DNA of 64,000 nt from positions 6,796,001-6,860,000 of the forward strand of contig NZ_CP018870.1 of the NCBI RefSeq assembly GCF_001941845.1. The letters run 5' to 3'. The DNA comes from Streptomyces sp. TN58 (GTDB taxonomy: Bacteria > Actinomycetota > Actinomycetes > Streptomycetales > Streptomycetaceae). Shown here piece after piece: positions 60,803-64,000 of the stretch; positions within the stretch are counted from its first letter, which is position 1, and the number at the start of each line of letters is the position of its first letter. The notes under the pieces were generated by a model. It ran no database searches, had not been told where the DNA came from, and saw nothing but the letters and a program-made list of their open reading frames with translations. The translations under genes were made by a program, and so were the position numbers.

Positions 60803-63633
60803 ACACCACCGAGTGGCACGCGGGCGACCGCTTCATGCTGCGCGTCGCAGGCCTCGCCCTGTCCGAGGTCCGCGCCCTGCGCGCCGACGGCACCCGCGGC
60901 TGGGCCGAGGAGGTCCTCGACGCCGAGGCCGGCCTGCGCCAGGGCGTCCGGCGGCTGGAGGACGTACTCCACGCCGCCGTCGGCGCCACCGACCAGGCGC
61001 CGGACGGCCCCGGCGCGGCCCGCCGCCGCGCACTGCTGCGGCTGCGCCGCCAGATCCACAACGACCGGCTGCCGGCGCGGCCCGACGCCTCGACCGAGAC
61101 CGCCGTGGAGGCCGTCGCCACCGTCGACGAATGCGCCGCCGAGCAGCTCGCCGGCTGGCTGCACCGGCGCCGCCTGCTGGACAAACTCCTGGCGGAGGGC
61201 CCCTCGCTGCTCACCGCCGACCTGGCGCGCAACCGGGCCGTGCTGCGCGAGCTGGTCGCCGGCGAGCGCCTGCGCAGCGGCCTCCTGCTCGCCTCGCCGG
61301 TACTCGAACGGCAGCTCGACGCCTACGTCCGCGCCGAGGGGGCGGAGAACGGGCGGACCCGCAAGGCGGAGAGGTCCCTCCTGTCGTACGTGTACCGCAC
61401 GGCCTGCAAGACGAGCCCGTTCAGCACCCTCACCGCCGTGGCCACCGGACGCTTCACGGACGCCGCCGACGCCGCGGCCCCCGACACCCAAGCCCTGGGC
61501 GCGGTGCGGGTGGACGACGAGTGGCGCAGCCACGTACGGCTCAACGTCGTGGTCCTGGCCCGGCTCGCCGAGCTGATCCTGGCCGACCCCGTGCGCCGCC
61601 GGGACCTGCCCCTGCGCCTCGCCTCCGGCTGGGGCCACGAGGACGACCGGATCCGCTACGTACGGCGCTCGGTGACGGCGGGCGACGACGCGGCCGCGGT
61701 CACCTTCGACGCCGTCCGGGACCGGCTGTTCTTCCTGCGCCGCAGCGGCACCCTCGACCGGCTCCTCGCCCTGTTCGCCGAGCGCCCCGAGCTCCGCCAC
61801 CGGGAACTGACCGACTGGCTCGCGGCCGAGCACGCCGCCGGCCCCGAGGAGTGCGAGGCGTACGTATCGGCCCTCCTCCAGCTCGGCATGGTCCGCGTGC
61901 CCCTGCTCGACACCGAGGTGCACAGCCACGACCCGCTGCGCTCCTTCCAACGGGCGCTGACCTCGCTGGAGCGCCCCTGGGCCGACCGGTTGGCAGACCT
62001 GCTCGAAGCGCCCGCCGCCGCCCTGGCCGACTACCCGGCCGCCGGGTACGCGGAGCGGGCCGGCCTGCTGCGCGCGCTGCGCGGCGGACTGCACCGCGCC
62101 CAGGAGGAGCTGGGCGCCCCGGACGCGGGCCTGCCGCACACTCTGCTGTACGAGGACGTCAGCGCCGGCCGCGACCTGCCCTGCCCGCCGCGCGACTGGA
62201 CCGCGCTGCGGTCGGTCGAGCGGATCCTGCCCGCCTTCGACCTCACCATGGCCCAGCGCATCACCTTCGAGGGGTTCTTCACCGCTCGGTACGGGGCCGG
62301 GGGCCGCTGCGAGGACATCCTCGGGCTGGTGCACGACTTCCACGAGGACTTCTTCGACCAGTACCTGTCGTTCACCGCACGGCGCAGGCCCTTCGACGAG
62401 CACGGCGAGTACGTCGCGGAGGAGAACTGGCTGGGACTGCCGGGCATCCGCGCCCTGGACGCGGCCCGCCGCACGTTCGTCGCCCGGATGCGGCACGCGT
62501 GGGCGGCCTACGAGGCCGAGCACGGCCCCGACGGGACGGCCCCCTTGCGCCTCGGCGAAGCGGACCTGGCCGCGGTGGCGGACGAACTCGCCTCGGTCAC
62601 CCCGCTGTTCGCGCCACGCTGCCACCACCTCCAGCTGGGCCTCGACCCCGCCGACGGCACCCCGCTGACCGTCCTGAACCGCTCGTACGGCGGGCTGTCC
62701 TTCCCCTTCAGCCGCTTCACCCACGCGTACGACGGGGACGGCGCGGACCTCTCCGACGCCCTGCGGGACACGGCGGAGCGGATCACCCCGTCCGGAGCGG
62801 TCCTCGCCGAGGTCACCGGCGGCCCCGTCACCACCAACCTCAACCTGCACGGCCGGCTGACCGGACACGAGATCGTCTGCCCCGGCGAGAGCGGCACCCT
62901 CCCGCCGGAGCACCGGCTGCACCTCGACGACCTGTACGCCGAGCACGTGCCGGCGACCGGTCGGGTGGTGCTGCGCTCGCGCCGGCTGGGCCGCGAGGTG
63001 ATCCCCGTCTACCTCGGCTACCTGGTGCCGCTCGCGCTGCCCGCGATACCGCGCACGCTCCTGCTGCTGTCCCCGTCGTCGATGTCACCGCTCGACGTGT
63101 GGGCGGGCGTACCGGAAGGCGCCGCGCGCGACAGCGTGACCACCCGGCCCCGGGTGGTCCACGGCGACGTCGTGCTGAGCCGCCGCAGCTGGACCACCAC
63201 CGCCGGCGAGCTGCCCGTACAGGGAGTGCGGGAAGCCGGGCACTTCCTCGACTGGCAGCGCTGGCGGCGCCGCCACGGCCTGCCCGAGCAGGCCTTCGCG
63301 ACCGTGTCGGCCGGCCCCTCGGCCGCCGGGGCCAAGCCGCAGTACGTGGACTTCGCGAGCCCCCTCTCACTCGGAGTCTTCGAGACGCTGCTGCGCGACC
63401 CGGCCCACCGGGTCGTCTTCCGCGAGGTGCTCCCCGGCCCCGAAGGGCTGCACGTGCACTCGGGGCGCGGCGCGCACGTCGCCGAACTCGCCGTGGAGAC
63501 CTTCACCACGACGCCCCGGGAGGCGGCGGCCCCAGCGGGCGCGGCAGACGCAACAGACGCACCGGACACGACAGACCAGGCAGACCAGGCAGACCAGGCA
63601 GAGCTGGAAGGCGGCACGCGATGGCCGAGATGA
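60799..63633 (+). CDS. LanB-like glutamylation enzyme (thiopeptide/goadsporin type)
   Basis: 944 residues. Lant_dehydr_N region: FMLRVAGLALSEVRALRADG near the start, YVYRTACKTSPFSTLTAVAT, DEWRSHVRLNVVVLARLAEL. In split LanB systems this protein uses glutamyl-tRNA to glutamylate Ser/Thr of the precursor; a separate SpaB_C-like protein then eliminates glutamate to give dehydroamino acids. The C-terminal tail is Ala/Asp/Thr-rich with a GACCAGGCA triple repeat. It overlaps its neighbours on both sides, consistent with one operon. Confidence 0.9.
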   Translation: MNTTEWHAGDRFMLRVAGLALSEVRALRADGTRGWAEEVLDAEAGLRQGVRRLEDVLHAAVGATDQAPDGPGAARRRALLRLRRQIHNDRLPARPDASTETAVEAVATVDECAAEQLAGWLHRRRLLDKLLAEGPSLLTADLARNRAVLRELVAGERLRSGLLLASPVLERQLDAYVRAEGAENGRTRKAERSLLSYVYRTACKTSPFSTLTAVATGRFTDAADAAAPDTQALGAVRVDDEWRSHVRLNVVVLARLAELILADPVRRRDLPLRLASGWGHEDDRIRYVRRSVTAGDDAAAVTFDAVRDRLFFLRRSGTLDRLLALFAERPELRHRELTDWLAAEHAAGPEECEAYVSALLQLGMVRVPLLDTEVHSHDPLRSFQRALTSLERPWADRLADLLEAPAAALADYPAAGYAERAGLLRALRGGLHRAQEELGAPDAGLPHTLLYEDVSAGRDLPCPPRDWTALRSVERILPAFDLTMAQRITFEGFFTARYGAGGRCEDILGLVHDFHEDFFDQYLSFTARRRPFDEHGEYVAEENWLGLPGIRALDAARRTFVARMRHAWAAYEAEHGPDGTAPLRLGEADLAAVADELASVTPLFAPRCHHLQLGLDPADGTPLTVLNRSYGGLSFPFSRFTHAYDGDGADLSDALRDTAERITPSGAVLAEVTGGPVTTNLNLHGRLTGHEIVCPGESGTLPPEHRLHLDDLYAEHVPATGRVVLRSRRLGREVIPVYLGYLVPLALPAIPRTLLLLSPSSMSPLDVWAGVPEGAARDSVTTRPRVVHGDVVLSRRSWTTTAGELPVQGVREAGHFLDWQRWRRRHGLPEQAFATVSAGPSAAGAKPQYVDFASPLSLGVFETLLRDPAHRVVFREVLPGPEGLHVHSGRGAHVAELAVETFTTTPREAAAPAGAADATDAPDTTDQADQADQAELEGGTRWPR

Positions 63634-64000
63634 CCCCGTCCCCCACCGGCGCGCGCGCAGACGTCCGCGCCGACGCCCGCGCCGACACCCGCGGCGCCTG
63701 GCAGGCCCTGCACATCTTCTACGCCGCCAACCCCCAACCCCTGCTGGTGCAGTGCGTCCGGCCGCTGATCGCCGGGCTGACCGCCGACGGACTCCTCGCA
63801 GGCCACTTCTTCATCAACTACTGGCTGGAGGGCCCGCACGTGCGGCTGCGGCTGCGTCCCGCCACGCCGGAAGCGGAAACCGAGGTACGGCGCCGCTCCG
63901 AGGAAGCCGTCGCCGCCTTCCTCAAGGCTCGCCCGGCCCTCTACGAGGTCGATTCCGGATTCCTCAACGAGTTCTACAACACGCTGTTCGACATCGAGTT
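63621..64000 (+). CDS. Thiopeptide-type bacteriocin biosynthesis protein (LanB C-domain), cut by window edge
   Basis: The visible 126 codons start at the ATG at 63621; the alternative ATG at 63630 gives the ATGA overlap with the preceding stop codon. After a repetitive Arg/Ala/Asp N-terminus comes AWQALHIFYAANPQPLLVQC, VRPLIAGLTADGLLAGHFFI, NYWLEGPHVRLRLRP, the signature of the SpaB_C / glutamate-elimination domain. In thiopeptide clusters related proteins also catalyse the pyridine-forming cycloaddition, so elimination versus cycloaddition cannot be decided from this part. Confidence 0.87.
   Translation, partial: MAEMTPSPTGARADVRADARADTRGAWQALHIFYAANPQPLLVQCVRPLIAGLTADGLLAGHFFINYWLEGPHVRLRLRPATPEAETEVRRRSEEAVAAFLKARPALYEVDSGFLNEFYNTLFDIE

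Noticed and set aside
1..64000. CRISPR array
   Set aside because: No series of regularly spaced short direct repeats with unique spacers is seen. The tandem repeats at 28456, 54712 and 56663 have no spacers, and those at 14906-16015 are coding.

Overview
The window is very GC-rich, uses G or C at nearly every third codon position, starts many genes with GTG or TTG, and carries several hallmark Streptomyces systems: a conservon with a CYP157-type P450, a SARP regulator, DTR-repeat secreted proteins, a GH64 glucanase and a DUF4235 protein. I read it as Streptomyces or a very close relative. The first 30 kb is rich in insertion sequences and broken genes and looks like accessory, chromosome-arm-like DNA. 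The last 30 kb is compact and mostly intact.

Region 1 (1-9.7 kb): three SUKH/SMI1-KNR4-like proteins (1-477, 3034-4158, 7211-7747), two unknown genes, a HIRAN-plus-helix-turn-helix protein, then an IS630-type element that ends exactly at the stop codon of the third SUKH gene and abuts a truncated IS701 transposase. Region 2 (9.7-12.2 kb): a three-gene minus-strand operon of DUF998 membrane protein, sensor kinase and LuxR-type response regulator. Region 3 (12.2-20.7 kb): a graveyard of fragments (P-type ATPase, VWA, HNH), followed by two large secreted proteins on opposite strands that share the same roughly 120-residue 'PTRL.DTR' module.

Region 4 (21-28.6 kb): a tightly overlapping cassette of tyrosine recombinase, HTH protein, zinc-knuckle recombinase-like protein and a 169-residue unknown, carrying four reading-frame breaks. 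Serine-recombinase and IS481 remnants follow, then an MFS exporter divergent from an XRE-cupin repressor with a perfect operator palindrome, and LuxR and HemC gene remnants. Region 5 (28.7-40.1 kb): a phosphoesterase, an intact IS5-type element, an AtzE/AtzG-like amidase pair divergent from a metallo-beta-lactamase-fold hydrolase, a TetR regulator whose promoter palindrome recurs twice in that divergent promoter, a GAF/SpoIIE phosphatase, a pyrimidine-dimer-glycosylase-like protein, a zinc alcohol dehydrogenase, a spore-photoproduct-lyase-like radical SAM protein and a secreted GH64 glucanase with a LacI-type operator.

Region 6 (40.2-52.5 kb): a STAS-like protein, the complete conservon cvnABCDE, a convergent methyltransferase-terpene synthase pair, a DUF72 protein, a Tat-type class A beta-lactamase, a saccharopine dehydrogenase-like enzyme divergent from a TetR regulator, DUF4235 and a GNAT protein. 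Region 7 (52.5-64 kb): a SARP-AAA regulator followed by azole-forming RiPP genes of the thiopeptide/goadsporin type: an E1-like leader-binding protein, a YcaO cyclodehydratase, a SagB dehydrogenase, a LanB glutamylation protein and the start of a LanB elimination protein. Most of the structural genes overlap by a few bases. No convincing precursor peptide is visible, so the cluster continues past the right edge.
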